This document shows positions 1-8,168 of a DNA stretch of 64,000 bases, piece by piece (the stretch's first letter is position 1; every line of letters starts with the position of its first letter). Position numbers and translations under genes: made by a program. Source of the stretch: CAKSEI01 sp964403505. Lineage in GTDB: Bacteria; Bacillota; Clostridia; Oscillospirales; CAG-272. Location of the stretch: the NCBI GenBank assembly GCA_964403505.1, contig CAYOFP010000007.1, positions 1-64,000 of the forward strand. The letters run 5' to 3'. The notes below the pieces were generated by a model, which worked only from the letters and a program-made list of their open reading frames with translations, was not told the origin of the DNA and did no database searches.

Positions 1-62
1 GATATGTTGCAAAGTGGTCGGGCGCTACACTCGGTTGATTTGTTAAAATTAAAAATAAAGAG

Positions 63-87
63 GGCTGTCAAAATGACAGCCTTTTTT
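63..87 (+). terminator. Rho-independent terminator of a gene left of the window
   Basis: Perfect 8-bp stem GGCTGTCA / TGACAGCC (63-70 and 74-81) with a 3-base loop, followed by six T. It would end a plus-strand transcript that starts outside the window. Positions 1-62 show no gene I can recognise. Confidence 0.75.
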
Positions 88-149
88 ATTGCATTCAATA
101 CATACGTAGACGTTATTTATAGATAAATAACTCATTTGATAGGAATTTA

Positions 150-179
150 AAAACGGTTGCCATTGATGGCAACCGTTTT
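150..179 (-). terminator. Terminator of the ispH-S1 operon
   Basis: Perfect 13-bp inverted repeat (150-162 with 167-179, loop of 4) just after the minus-strand stop at 202; read on the minus strand it runs into a T-rich stretch. Confidence 0.85.
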
Positions 180-201
180 ATGTTGACTGGAATTTTCAAA
201 T

Positions 202-2265
202 TCATTCAGCGTCTGATGCTTCATTCTCCTTAACTGTCTCGGGAGCGTCCTCAATGGGAGCTTCAGTAACATCATCGGGGACATAGTTCTCAGGCATAGC
301 GCTCTCTTCTTCTTCCTTTTCCTCGATAAGAGCACGCATCGAAAGGCTGATCTTTCTGTTCTCGTCGTCGATATCTGTGATCTTAGCATCTACGACATCA
401 CCGACATTAAGGACGTCTGCGGGTTTTGCTATCTTTTTATTAGCTATCTGCGAGATGTGAATCAAACCGTCAGCACCGGGGAGGATCTCTGCAAATGCGC
501 CGAAGGGAAGCAAACTAATTATCTTACAACTTACTACATCATCGACATTGTACTGACTTGTAAACTTGAGCCAAGGATCATCTTCTTCAGCTTTGTAGCC
601 GAGAGAAATCTTACCGGTCTCTTTATCAAAGCTCTTAACATAGACGGAAATTGTCTGTCCTTCTTTGACTACCTCGGAAGGATTCTTGATTCTTGTCCAG
701 GAAAGCTCTGTTACGTGAACCATGCCGGAAACAGCGCCGAGATCTACAAATGCGCCGTAGCTCTTGATACTTCTGACAGTACCTTCATATCTCTTGCCGA
801 CCTCAACATTAGCCCAGAATTCTTCTTCCTGAGCCTTCCTCTCCTCGCGGAGTACCGCACGGATCGACGCAATAGCTCTGTTTCTTGATTCATCAAGGTC
901 GATGATCTTGACCTTCTGTGTTGTGCCTCTGAGAACGTTCATATCAGCGTTCTTTGCAAGGCCGGTCTGTGATGCGGGAATAAATACGCGTACAGATTCT
1001 GCCACGATGATGACGCCGCCTTTTACGACATCGACGATCTTACCCTCGAGGATGTCACCGTTGTTGTAAGACTCAACGATCTTTGTCCAGTTGTTGAGTC
1101 TCTCGATCTTTTTACGTGACAGGGTAGCAACACCGTCAAGATCGCTGACTTTAACAACGATCGCTTCGATCTCGTCGCCGACTTTGTACTTAGCGAGTGC
1201 ATCAGCGCTGACATCTTCGCCAAGCTCATCTGACGAGATGACACCGGTTGTCTTTGTTCCGAGGTCAACGAATATCTCGTTTGCGGAAATGGCAGTTATA
1301 ATGCCTTTGACGGTTTCTCCTGTATGTAATGTTTTGAGTGACTGCTCGAGTAACTCGGCGAAGTTTTCGCCTTCCATAATTGTTTTTTCGCTCATTATGG
1401 TTTCTACCTCCTTTATTATGCCCATCGGTGTGGAAGCGCCTGCGGCGATACCCACACGGCATCCGGGCTGTAAACTGAAATCGGGAAGATCTGATATATT
1501 CTCAATAAAATACGTTTGTTGACAGTTCTGCTTTGATATATGATATAGCTTGTTGGAATTGGAGCTGTTTTTGCCCCCTATAATAAGCATAATGTCTGAT
1601 TCAAGCGCAAGAGAATAGACCTCAGTCTGCCTATTTTCAGTCACACTACATATTGTATCAAAAATTTGTGCATTTGTACATAGTTTTTTGATAATTTCTT
1701 GACATTTTTTCCACTCTGAAATATTTTGGGTGGTTTGGGCAACCATAACTATGTCATTTTGGGACAAATTTGCCTTGAAAAGCTCATCGCTTGATGAAAA
1801 AATGAGCTTGTCTGTGTCGGTATAGCTGACGATACTCTTGACTTCCGGGTGTTCTGCCGAGCCTATTACGACGAGGGTGTCATTTTCTTTACACTTATCT
1901 GCGACAATGCGATGAATTTTTTTTACATACGGACATGTGCAGTCGACGACCTTGAAATAAGGATTTCGCCTTTCGTAGTCGTGAATGCGTGTATCTGTCT
2001 GGCGTTCGATGCCGTGCGCGCGTATCACTATAACGGAACGGTGTTTTTCGTCAGTTTTTGAGAAAATACCGTCGATATCGCCGATATCCGCTGTGATGAC
2101 ACCCGACTCCTCGAAATGACGTATCATTTGCGGATTGTGGATTAAAGCGCCGAGCGTATATATTGTTGTGTTGTCTTCGTGTTTTGCAATGAGATCTTCG
2201 ACGGTCTTGACTGCCCGGTCGACTCCGAAGCAGAAACCCGAAAGGGAAGCGACCTTAACGCTCAT
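202..2265 (-). CDS. ispH: IspH-ribosomal protein S1 fusion (HMBPP reductase / S1 protein)
   Basis: 687 aa. Residues 1-290 are 4-hydroxy-3-methylbut-2-enyl diphosphate reductase, the last step of the MEP isoprenoid pathway; the three iron-sulfur cluster cysteines are visible at C12 (GFCFGVDRA), C109 or C111 (DCTCPYVKK) and C206 (TICSVTENRQ). After a linker follow four S1 RNA-binding domains, roughly 315-388, 403-472, 489-557 and 574-645, the third with the classic SYGAFVDLG core, then an acidic tail. This fusion is known from Clostridia and can stand in for ribosomal protein S1. It is last in the operon flavoprotein-cmk-plsC-ispH and overlaps plsC by 11 bp, so translation is probably coupled. 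No frameshift is visible, so the fusion is genuine. Confidence 0.97.
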   Translation of the reverse strand: MSVKVASLSGFCFGVDRAVKTVEDLIAKHEDNTTIYTLGALIHNPQMIRHFEESGVITADIGDIDGIFSKTDEKHRSVIVIRAHGIERQTDTRIHDYERRNPYFKVVDCTCPYVKKIHRIVADKCKENDTLVVIGSAEHPEVKSIVSYTDTDKLIFSSSDELFKANLSQNDIVMVAQTTQNISEWKKCQEIIKKLCTNAQIFDTICSVTENRQTEVYSLALESDIMLIIGGKNSSNSNKLYHISKQNCQQTYFIENISDLPDFSLQPGCRVGIAAGASTPMGIIKEVETIMSEKTIMEGENFAELLEQSLKTLHTGETVKGIITAISANEIFVDLGTKTTGVISSDELGEDVSADALAKYKVGDEIEAIVVKVSDLDGVATLSRKKIERLNNWTKIVESYNNGDILEGKIVDVVKGGVIIVAESVRVFIPASQTGLAKNADMNVLRGTTQKVKIIDLDESRNRAIASIRAVLREERKAQEEEFWANVEVGKRYEGTVRSIKSYGAFVDLGAVSGMVHVTELSWTRIKNPSEVVKEGQTISVYVKSFDKETGKISLGYKAEEDDPWLKFTSQYNVDDVVSCKIISLLPFGAFAEILPGADGLIHISQIANKKIAKPADVLNVGDVVDAKITDIDDENRKISLSMRALIEEKEEEESAMPENYVPDDVTEAPIEDAPETVKENEASDAE

Positions 2266-2884
2266 TTTTTTCTCCGTCTATCAGTGAGAGTATTTCATTA
2301 AATACTCTTTCGCTGATTCTCTTGTGTTTTTCTTTGGATGACAGCTCATCTGTGCTTAGTATTTCATCGAATGATTCAGCCTTCAATACCTTGCCGTAAA
2401 CGATTGTTGTACGCTTAAATAGTTTCATCCTGTTACCCTCGGTCAGAATACAGCAGGGAAGTATGTCGGCTCTTGTCTTCTCTTCGATAAGACCGACTCC
2501 GCTGCGCACCTCGGTCGTGTGCGGGTCTTCGCCCGTGTGACGTGTGCCCTGTGGGAAAATGCCAAAGGATTCTCCGTTTTTTAAGAGCCTGATGGCGTGT
2601 TTGATCGCACCGACATCACTGCCCTGACGGTCAACGGGGAATACTCCGACGCATTTCAGTATCAGATGCAAAACAGGGATCCGGAAAAGCTCTTTTTTTG
2701 CCATGAAAAATATCTGCCTTGTGTTGCTGACGATGATGATAAACGGATCAAATGCAGATATATGGTTAGAGCATACGATGACAGCGCCGTCTTTGGGTAT
2801 ATTCTCTGTGCCCCTGACCTCTACACGGAATATCCGGCGAACCAATCCGGCGAGCAGTTTATATAATATACGGTACAAACTCAT
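2255..2884 (-). CDS. plsC: 1-acyl-sn-glycerol-3-phosphate acyltransferase (PlsC family)
   Basis: 209 aa, usual length for the family. It transfers an acyl chain to lysophosphatidic acid at the membrane, giving phosphatidic acid. The catalytic HX4D motif is seen as H41 and D46 in NHISAFD, and the acceptor-binding block as FPQGTRH near residue 114. The N-terminal 20 residues are amphipathic and basic, fitting a peripheral membrane protein. The start codon overlaps the cmk stop by one base (TAATG), and the end overlaps ispH. The order cmk-plsC-ispH/S1 is common in Clostridia. Confidence 0.95.
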   Translation of the reverse strand: MSLYRILYKLLAGLVRRIFRVEVRGTENIPKDGAVIVCSNHISAFDPFIIIVSNTRQIFFMAKKELFRIPVLHLILKCVGVFPVDRQGSDVGAIKHAIRLLKNGESFGIFPQGTRHTGEDPHTTEVRSGVGLIEEKTRADILPCCILTEGNRMKLFKRTTIVYGKVLKAESFDEILSTDELSSKEKHKRISERVFNEILSLIDGEKNER

Positions 2885-3546
2885 TACAGCTTTTCCTCGA
2901 TGATTTTGAGTGCGGCTGCGAGTGTCTCCTCCGGTGCGAATCCGGAATTGTCGAGCATGACCGCATCCGGTGCGGCGATTGCAGGAGCCACCTCACGGTT
3001 TTTGTCGTTTTCGTCACGCTTTATAATGTCGGCGAGCACTTCTTCATAGGTGGTTTCGATACCTTTTTCGATAAGTTCTTTATATCTTCTTTCGGCTCTG
3101 TTTTCGTTAGACGCCGAGAGGAATATCTTTACCTGTGCATCGGGCAGTATGACCGTGCCTATGTCCCTGCCGTCCATTATGATGTTATTTTCTTTCGCGA
3201 TGTTTTTTTGGAGATCGAGCAGGAATGTACGCACCTCGGGGATTGACGAAACACATGACGCATACATTGACATCTCGGGCAGGCGTATTCTGTCGCCGAC
3301 ATCGACGCCGTTCAGGTATACCTTCTGCACGCCATCTTCGTGCCGCATCTCGAGCTTTATCTTTTCGAGCGCACATATGACCTCTTCCGTATTCTTGGGG
3401 TCAATGCCGTTATCGTACATATACAGTCCGATTGAGCGGTAAAGAGCGCCAGTGTCTACGTAAATATATCCAAGCTTTTTAGCTATGTTTTTTGCGAGAG
3501 TGCTTTTTCCTCCACCGGACGGTCCGTCGATTGCTATGTTTATCAT
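2884..3546 (-). CDS. cmk: Cytidylate kinase
   Basis: 220 aa. It phosphorylates CMP and dCMP with ATP to give the diphosphates for nucleic acid and lipid synthesis. The P-loop is GPSGGGKST at residues 8-16, followed by the family block YVDTGALYR and later MDGRDIGT, which contacts the nucleobase. Length and motif order are normal for bacterial Cmk. It overlaps the upstream flavoprotein gene by 4 bp (ATGA) and the downstream plsC by 1 bp, so it is cotranscribed from the promoter at 4827-4855. Confidence 0.97.
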   Translation of the reverse strand: MINIAIDGPSGGGKSTLAKNIAKKLGYIYVDTGALYRSIGLYMYDNGIDPKNTEEVICALEKIKLEMRHEDGVQKVYLNGVDVGDRIRLPEMSMYASCVSSIPEVRTFLLDLQKNIAKENNIIMDGRDIGTVILPDAQVKIFLSASNENRAERRYKELIEKGIETTYEEVLADIIKRDENDKNREVAPAIAAPDAVMLDNSGFAPEETLAAALKIIEEKL

Positions 3547-4793
3547 GATTCAGTCCTTTCTGCGGCAGCTCTTGCCGCAAGGGCGGCGGTCGAAAACGCT
3601 ATCTGGAGGTTGTATCCCCCGGTGTATGCGTCGCAGTCTATGACCTCGCCTGCAAAATATAGGTTTTTTATTATTTTAGACATCATTGTCTTTGGGTCTA
3701 TTTCCTTGACACAGACGCCTCCGCTTGTTATTATCGCTTCATCTATCGGGCGGAAACACTTTATGGTCAATTCGAGATTCTTAAGCAGGGTAACCAGTGT
3801 CCGGCGCTCGTCTTTTGTTATTGCATTGACTTTTTTGTTCTGCGATATTTTCGAGAGCCTGACGATCACGGGTATTAACTTTGACGGTAAAAGCTTCGAC
3901 AGGGAATTAGCGAAAATTTTGTTAGAATTTTGAGAAAAATCAGATAATATACGCTTGTCGAGCGTTTTTTCGTCAAGAGCGGGTTTTAGGTCTATTGATA
4001 TTTTGTAGCGACCGCTCTCGGCTTTCCGTATTATGCTCGATGCGGAAAGAATCATGGGCCCAGACACTCCGAAATGGGTAAAGAGCATTTCTCCGAAATC
4101 CTCATAAACTTTTTTGCCGCTCAGTGTGTCTGTCATAGTGAGAGATACGTTTTTGAGGGAAAGTCCCATTGCCTCTTTCGGCCATTTTTCAATCGTTTCC
4201 ATAGGGACAAGGGATGGGGAAAGCTCTGTCACGGTGTGACCTGCCGCCCGGGCGAACCGGTATCCGTCGCCTGTTGAGCCGGTCGCGGGATAGGACATAC
4301 CTCCCGTTGCGACGATCACACGGTCAAACAGGTACTCTTTGTTGCCTGTTTTTATCCCACAGACGGTATCGCCTTCGATGATAAGTCCCACGACCTTGTT
4401 CTGAACGAATTTTACGCCTTTTTTCTTTGCATCGGAGACAAGTGCATTGACGATATCGTGTGATTTGTCGGAGACGGGAAACACACGGTTTCCTCGCTCG
4501 GTTTTTAAGGGCACTCCGAGACTCTCGAAATAGTTCATGACATCATGGGAGCCGAAGTGGGATAGTGCGGCGTATAAAAAGCGAGGATTTGTCGGTATGT
4601 TTTCGATGATATTATTAATATCGGAATCGTTTGTGACGTTGCACCGTCCCTTTCCCGTTATGAGCAGTTTTTTTCCGGGACGCTCGTTTTTTTCATACAG
4701 CGTAACGTCAGAGCCCGATTCGGCGGCACATACTGCTGCCATCAGTCCTGCTGCTCCTGCGCCGATGACGGCTATTTTTAACTTTTCGCTCAT
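3543..4793 (-). CDS. NAD(P)/FAD-dependent oxidoreductase, HI0933/YhiN (BaiN-like) family
   Basis: 416 aa. The N-terminus carries a Rossmann FAD-binding motif (GAGAAGLMAA, residues 11-20) followed by the family hallmark GKKLLITGKGRCNVTN near 40-55. The C-terminus ends with the second FAD contact (YFAGEVIDCDAYTGGYNLQ). Family members are flavoproteins of mostly unknown substrate; BaiN reduces bile acid intermediates in one gut Clostridium, but the family is far broader and that activity cannot be inferred here. First gene of the operon, with Shine-Dalgarno AAAAGGAG ten bases before the ATG. Confidence 0.93.
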   Translation of the reverse strand: MSEKLKIAVIGAGAAGLMAAVCAAESGSDVTLYEKNERPGKKLLITGKGRCNVTNDSDINNIIENIPTNPRFLYAALSHFGSHDVMNYFESLGVPLKTERGNRVFPVSDKSHDIVNALVSDAKKKGVKFVQNKVVGLIIEGDTVCGIKTGNKEYLFDRVIVATGGMSYPATGSTGDGYRFARAAGHTVTELSPSLVPMETIEKWPKEAMGLSLKNVSLTMTDTLSGKKVYEDFGEMLFTHFGVSGPMILSASSIIRKAESGRYKISIDLKPALDEKTLDKRILSDFSQNSNKIFANSLSKLLPSKLIPVIVRLSKISQNKKVNAITKDERRTLVTLLKNLELTIKCFRPIDEAIITSGGVCVKEIDPKTMMSKIIKNLYFAGEVIDCDAYTGGYNLQIAFSTAALAARAAAERTES

Positions 4794-4826
4794 GTTTCGG
4801 CGCTCCTTTTCGTTTAACTACTAAAT

Positions 4827-4855
4827 ATTATATATTCACATTAAATAAAAGTCAA
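4827..4855 (-). promoter_or_regulatory. SigA-type promoter of the flavoprotein-cmk-plsC-ispH operon
   Basis: Minus strand: -35 TTGACT (4850-4855), 17-bp spacer, perfect -10 TATAAT (4827-4832). It lies 34 bp upstream of the ATG at 4793, back to back with the uraA promoter. Confidence 0.85.
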
Positions 4856-4904
4856 TATCTTGTGTTTTTGATGCGAAATTTTTTATTATTTTTATAAAAA
4901 ACTG

Positions 4905-4933
4905 TTTACAAAAGTGAGTATAGATGATATAAT
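4905..4933 (+). promoter_or_regulatory. SigA-type promoter of the uracil permease gene
   Basis: -35 TTTACA (4905-4910), 17-bp spacer, -10 TATAAT (4928-4933). The transcript would carry a leader of about 67 bases; no clear attenuator hairpin or PyrR site was recognised in it. Confidence 0.8.
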
Positions 4934-5006
4934 ATCACTTAAGAAAAATTCGGGTTATTTTGCAGAATTTACCCGAAAATAAAATTCATTTCTCTTGGAG
5001 GGACAG

Positions 5007-6449
5007 ATGAAGCTTATTTACAATGTTGAGGACAAGCCAAAGTTCTCACAAACGCTCGTGTTTGCTTTTCAGCAAATGATCGCAATCATGGCGGCAACGT
5101 TGCTCGTACCTATGATAATGTCGAGTGACAGTTTCACTGCCGACCCTGCAGCTGCATTATTCGGCGCAGGTATTGGTACAATTATTTATATTCTCTTTAC
5201 AAAGAGACGCAGTCCGGTATTCCTCGGAAGTTCATTCACATTCCTCGGTGCTTATGCAGCCGTGCTCAATCAGGGTTACGGTTATTGGGGTGTTTTGATC
5301 GGTGTTGGATTTGCCGGGCTTGTTTATGTCGTGATCGCAGTTATCGTTAAGCTCGTAGGCGCAAGATGGGTCAATAAGCTCATGCCTGCAGTTATTATCG
5401 GTCCTATCGTAACACTTATCGGTCTGAGCCTTTCGGGCACTGCTACAGGCTGGCTTCAGACAAACGGCGGAAGCGATTACAGCTTTGTTACGATCATCAT
5501 CGGTCTTGTCACATTCTTTGCAATCGTCATTGCATCCGTTAAGGGCTCGAAAACCATTAAGTTGATACCTTTTATCGTCGGTATTGCAACAGGCTATGTT
5601 GTAGCGCTTATCTGCACGCTGATCGGTAATGCAGCGGGTATTGCACAGCTTCAGGTCATGGATGTAACACCTCTGACGAGCTTGTTTACAAACTTCAGTA
5701 TAGAGAGCATCATCCACGTACCTCAGTGGTTCATTTTGAGAGCGATCGAGACAAAGGGCGAGTATGCGGCAGTTGACGCTACCATGATCGCAAATACTGC
5801 GCTTATCTTTGTTCCTATCGGAGTTGTTGAGCTTGCTCAGCATATCGCTGACCATAAGAATCTCGGTTCTATTATTGAGCGGGATCTTATCACAGATCCC
5901 GGCCTTGGAAACACACTTCTCGGCGACGGCGTCGGTTCGATCGTCGGCTCGATATTCGGCTGTTGTGCTAACACTACATACGGTGAGTCGATCGGTTGTG
6001 TCGCTATTACAGGTAACGCATCCATCATCAGCATTATTACTGCCGCTGTCGGCTGTATGGTGCTTTCGTTCTTGTCTCCGTTTGTTGCACTGATCAACAC
6101 GATTCCGAAGTGTGTCATGGGCGGTGCATGTATCGCGCTTTACGGATTTATCGCAGTATCCGGTCTTCAGATGCTTAAGAAGGTTGATCTCGGCGACAGT
6201 AAGAATCTCTTCGTTGTCAGTGCTATACTCGTATGCGGTATCGGCGGTCTTACATTCAACTTCGGTTATAATGAGATGACGGATGCGCCTATTCTCCAGG
6301 TTACATCTCTTGCGGTTGCTCTTATCGTCGGTATTGTAACTAACCTTATCGTTAATAACGGTAAGATGAACGCCGATGATGAAACAACAGACGGTCTTAC
6401 AGGCGCTGTTGATCAGATGGGCAATGTTGAGATAGAAGAGAAGAAATAA
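5007..6449 (+). CDS. uraA: Uracil permease, NCS2 family
   Basis: 480 aa polytopic membrane protein (about 12-14 hydrophobic segments) of the nucleobase-cation symporter 2 family, taking up uracil with protons. The motif NTTYGESIG near residue 320 is the UraA signature that separates uracil from purine permeases, and GVVELAQHIADH precedes it. A TTG at 4995 is in frame, but it overlaps the Shine-Dalgarno GGAGGG (4997-5002), so ATG 5007 is the better start. The neighbours support uracil: a TudS-like desulfurase gene and upp follow. It has its own promoter and a terminator shared with the convergent gene. Confidence 0.93.
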   Translation: MKLIYNVEDKPKFSQTLVFAFQQMIAIMAATLLVPMIMSSDSFTADPAAALFGAGIGTIIYILFTKRRSPVFLGSSFTFLGAYAAVLNQGYGYWGVLIGVGFAGLVYVVIAVIVKLVGARWVNKLMPAVIIGPIVTLIGLSLSGTATGWLQTNGGSDYSFVTIIIGLVTFFAIVIASVKGSKTIKLIPFIVGIATGYVVALICTLIGNAAGIAQLQVMDVTPLTSLFTNFSIESIIHVPQWFILRAIETKGEYAAVDATMIANTALIFVPIGVVELAQHIADHKNLGSIIERDLITDPGLGNTLLGDGVGSIVGSIFGCCANTTYGESIGCVAITGNASIISIITAAVGCMVLSFLSPFVALINTIPKCVMGGACIALYGFIAVSGLQMLKKVDLGDSKNLFVVSAILVCGIGGLTFNFGYNEMTDAPILQVTSLAVALIVGIVTNLIVNNGKMNADDETTDGLTGAVDQMGNVEIEEKK

Positions 6450-6493
6450 TTAAATAGGCGATACTCATTGTATTGCTAATGTTTCGCACAATA

Positions 6494-6531
6494 AAAGCTC
6501 CGGCATTTCTAATAAGAAACACCGGAGCTTT
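6494..6531. terminator. Bidirectional terminator between uraA and the DUF523 gene
   Basis: 10-bp stem AAAGCTCCGG / CCGGAGCTTT (6494-6503 with 6522-6531) with a further inner 5-bp stem TTTCT/AGAAA. A/T tracts on both sides let it serve both convergent genes. Confidence 0.8.
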
Positions 6532-6543
6532 ATGTGAGACAAA

Positions 6544-6978
6544 TTATAAAGGCAGCTTGTCAAGCTCTTCCTCGGAATAAACGGGGATGCCGTTTTCGAG
6601 CAGCAGGTCGACGGTGACGCCGTTGCCGTCCCGCATCCCGCCCGAGAATGTACCGTCATAAACACGGCCTTTGCCGCAGGACGGACTCTTCGCTTTCAGG
6701 ATAGCGAAATCGACATTGTTTAGTTTTGCGAGATAAAGCGCTGTTTGTGCTCCGCGCATATATTGCTCGGTCACATCGACGCCCTCGTTTGATATGAGCC
6801 TGTCGCCCTGTATTTCAGACGGTGCACGAGGGGTAGAGAGACCTCCCGCCTGCTCGGGGCAAACGCCTATGAGGGTGTTGTTTTTTGCGAGCTCGATTAT
6901 CTTTTCGTTTGCGCACCCGTCGCCCTTGTAGCGGCATAGACAGCCGAGAAGACAGTTGCTTACAAGTATTTTGGCCAT
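6544..6978 (-). CDS. DUF523 family protein, TudS-like thiouracil desulfurase candidate
   Basis: 144 aa, the single-domain DUF523 length. Members studied as TudS carry a [4Fe-4S] cluster on three cysteines and turn thiouracil into uracil and sulfide. The matching cysteines here are C9 (VSNCLLG), C40 (IGVCPEQ) and C101 (KSPSCGKG); C13, C15 and C22 are extra. The start is ATG 6978, because AGGAG (6985-6989) lies eight bases upstream; a longer reading frame has no such site. It sits between a uracil permease and upp, which suits an enzyme delivering uracil for salvage. The fold call is strong; the substrate is inferred from family and context. Confidence 0.85.
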   Translation of the reverse strand: MAKILVSNCLLGCLCRYKGDGCANEKIIELAKNNTLIGVCPEQAGGLSTPRAPSEIQGDRLISNEGVDVTEQYMRGAQTALYLAKLNNVDFAILKAKSPSCGKGRVYDGTFSGGMRDGNGVTVDLLLENGIPVYSEEELDKLPL

Positions 6979-7068
6979 TGTGTACTCCTTTATGACAAAT
7001 GAATTTTGTCGATTTTTATAAGATATTTTATCATATTTGACCGACGGTGTCAATTTTAAGAGGTAATT

Positions 7069-7728
7069 ATGGAAGATTTTTTAAAAAACGTTACTATATT
7101 TGACCATCCGCTGATAAAGCATAAGGTTACGCATTTGTGCGATGTACATACAGGTTCAAAGGAATTTGCCGAGATAGTAAAGGAAATATCTATGCTTATG
7201 GGCTATGAGGCGCTGAAAGACTTGAAAATGAAGGATGTCACTATCCAAGCTCCTCTTAAGACCTTTGACTCTCCTGTTCTTGCTGAAGATTTTACAATAG
7301 TGCCGATTTTGCGTGCAGGTCTCGGAATGATAGACGGTCTGCGTGCTCTTTCTCCTACTGCAAAGGTTGGTCATATCGGCCTGTACAGAGACGAGGAAAC
7401 GCTCCAGCCTAAAACCTATTATTTCAAGATGCCTGTCGATGTTACGGACGGACAGGTCGTGATCGTTGACCCTGCACTCGCTACCGGCGGAAGCGCCGAG
7501 GCTGCGATTCAGTATATGAAGGACTGTGGCTGCACGAGGATCAAGTTTATGTGTATCATTTCCTCTGAGGTCGGTATAAAGCTCCTCGCCGAAAAGCACC
7601 CCGATGTGCCGATCTATACGGCAAAATATGTCGAAGGACCGCTCAACGAGAAGGGATATATCTACACCGCCTTCGGCGATGCCGGTGACCGTGTCTGCGG
7701 AACGTGCAGCTATAAACCTGCGGAATGA
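7069..7728 (+). CDS. upp: Uracil phosphoribosyltransferase
   Basis: 219 aa, slightly longer than the usual 209. It makes UMP from uracil and PRPP in the cytoplasm. The PRPP-binding loop is at 134-142 (DPALATGGS; most family members have DPMLATGGS, so one residue is changed), and the uracil-binding C-terminal block reads YIYTAFGDAGDR. Shine-Dalgarno AGAGG lies seven bases before the ATG. It is divergent from the DUF523 gene with about 90 bp between them. The stop codon TGA (7726-7728) is directly followed by the palindromic element at 7729-8051, which pushes the gene's terminator some 340 bp downstream. Confidence 0.96.
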   Translation: MEDFLKNVTIFDHPLIKHKVTHLCDVHTGSKEFAEIVKEISMLMGYEALKDLKMKDVTIQAPLKTFDSPVLAEDFTIVPILRAGLGMIDGLRALSPTAKVGHIGLYRDEETLQPKTYYFKMPVDVTDGQVVIVDPALATGGSAEAAIQYMKDCGCTRIKFMCIISSEVGIKLLAEKHPDVPIYTAKYVEGPLNEKGYIYTAFGDAGDRVCGTCSYKPAE

Positions 7729-8051
7729 TAAGCATAGGAGGATAATCCGAACCCGCCTGAAAGAGCAGAATTTCGGCGCTTTTCGGATTGTCGTCATTGC
7801 GCGTGGGGTTCCCCGAGACGAGCGTAGTCGAGTCTTGGGGCGTTCCGAGCAAGGCAAAGCCTTGCGGCTTCCTCCGCACCAAAAATCACTCTAAATTCTG
7901 CTCTTTCAGGTCGAAGAATTTTAACGGAGCGGATTTTTGTCTGTGCGAGGCACAAAACGCAGTGAATCCTATCGGATTCACGAGTATTTTAACGAAGCAG
8001 AGGCGGAAATCCGTCCGTTAAAATCGGGTTCGCATTATCCTCCTATGCTTA
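7729..8051. repeat. 323-bp nested-palindrome element (MITE-like), three-way-junction fold
   Basis: Terminal inverted repeats of 27 bp (7729-7755 and 8025-8051) match at 26 of 27 positions; both outer ends are TA, as after a TA target duplication. Two hairpins are nested inside: a perfect 18-bp stem (7756-7773 with 7893-7910) and an 18-bp stem with one bulged base (7918-7936 with 8007-8024). Smaller hairpins lie within them, such as CCCCGAGAC/GTCTTGGGG, GCAAGGC/GCCTTGC and GTGAATCC/GGATTCAC. The strand therefore folds into a three-way junction. Short open frames inside look like no protein. It lies between the upp stop and the terminator at 8069. A non-autonomous mobile element is the best reading. 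Confidence 0.8.
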
Positions 8052-8068
8052 AAGTGATTTTTTACATA

Positions 8069-8095
8069 AAAAGACCGTTTTTGTGCGGTCTTTTT
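8069..8095 (+). terminator. Terminator, probably the original upp terminator
   Basis: 9-bp stem AAAAGACCG / CGGTCTTTT (8069-8077 and 8086-8094), 8-base loop, T run. It lies 18 bp beyond the right end of the palindromic element. Confidence 0.8.
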
Positions 8096-8110
8096 GTTGT
8101 ATTATATATA

Positions 8111-8139
8111 TTGACGAATTGAGATTTGGCTGATATAAT
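8111..8139 (+). promoter_or_regulatory. SigA-type promoter of asd
   Basis: -35 TTGACG (8111-8116), 17-bp spacer, -10 TATAAT (8134-8139); short leader to AGGAG (8157-8161) and ATG 8169. Confidence 0.88.
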
Positions 8140-8168
8140 ATAAGGTAAATTAAAATAGGAGACAAATT

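Noticed and set aside
4995..5006. TTG start giving four more residues to the uracil permease
   Set aside because: The TTG overlaps the Shine-Dalgarno that serves ATG 5007.
5232..5855. 207-codon minus-strand frame opposite the permease gene
   Set aside because: It is the mirror of a strongly supported membrane-protein gene, with cysteine/arginine-rich nonsense composition and no ribosome site.
7604..8122. Several open frames of 60-96 codons within and around the palindromic element
   Set aside because: They lie in inverted repeats, change frame between copies, have no ribosome sites and resemble no protein; the stem structure explains the openness.
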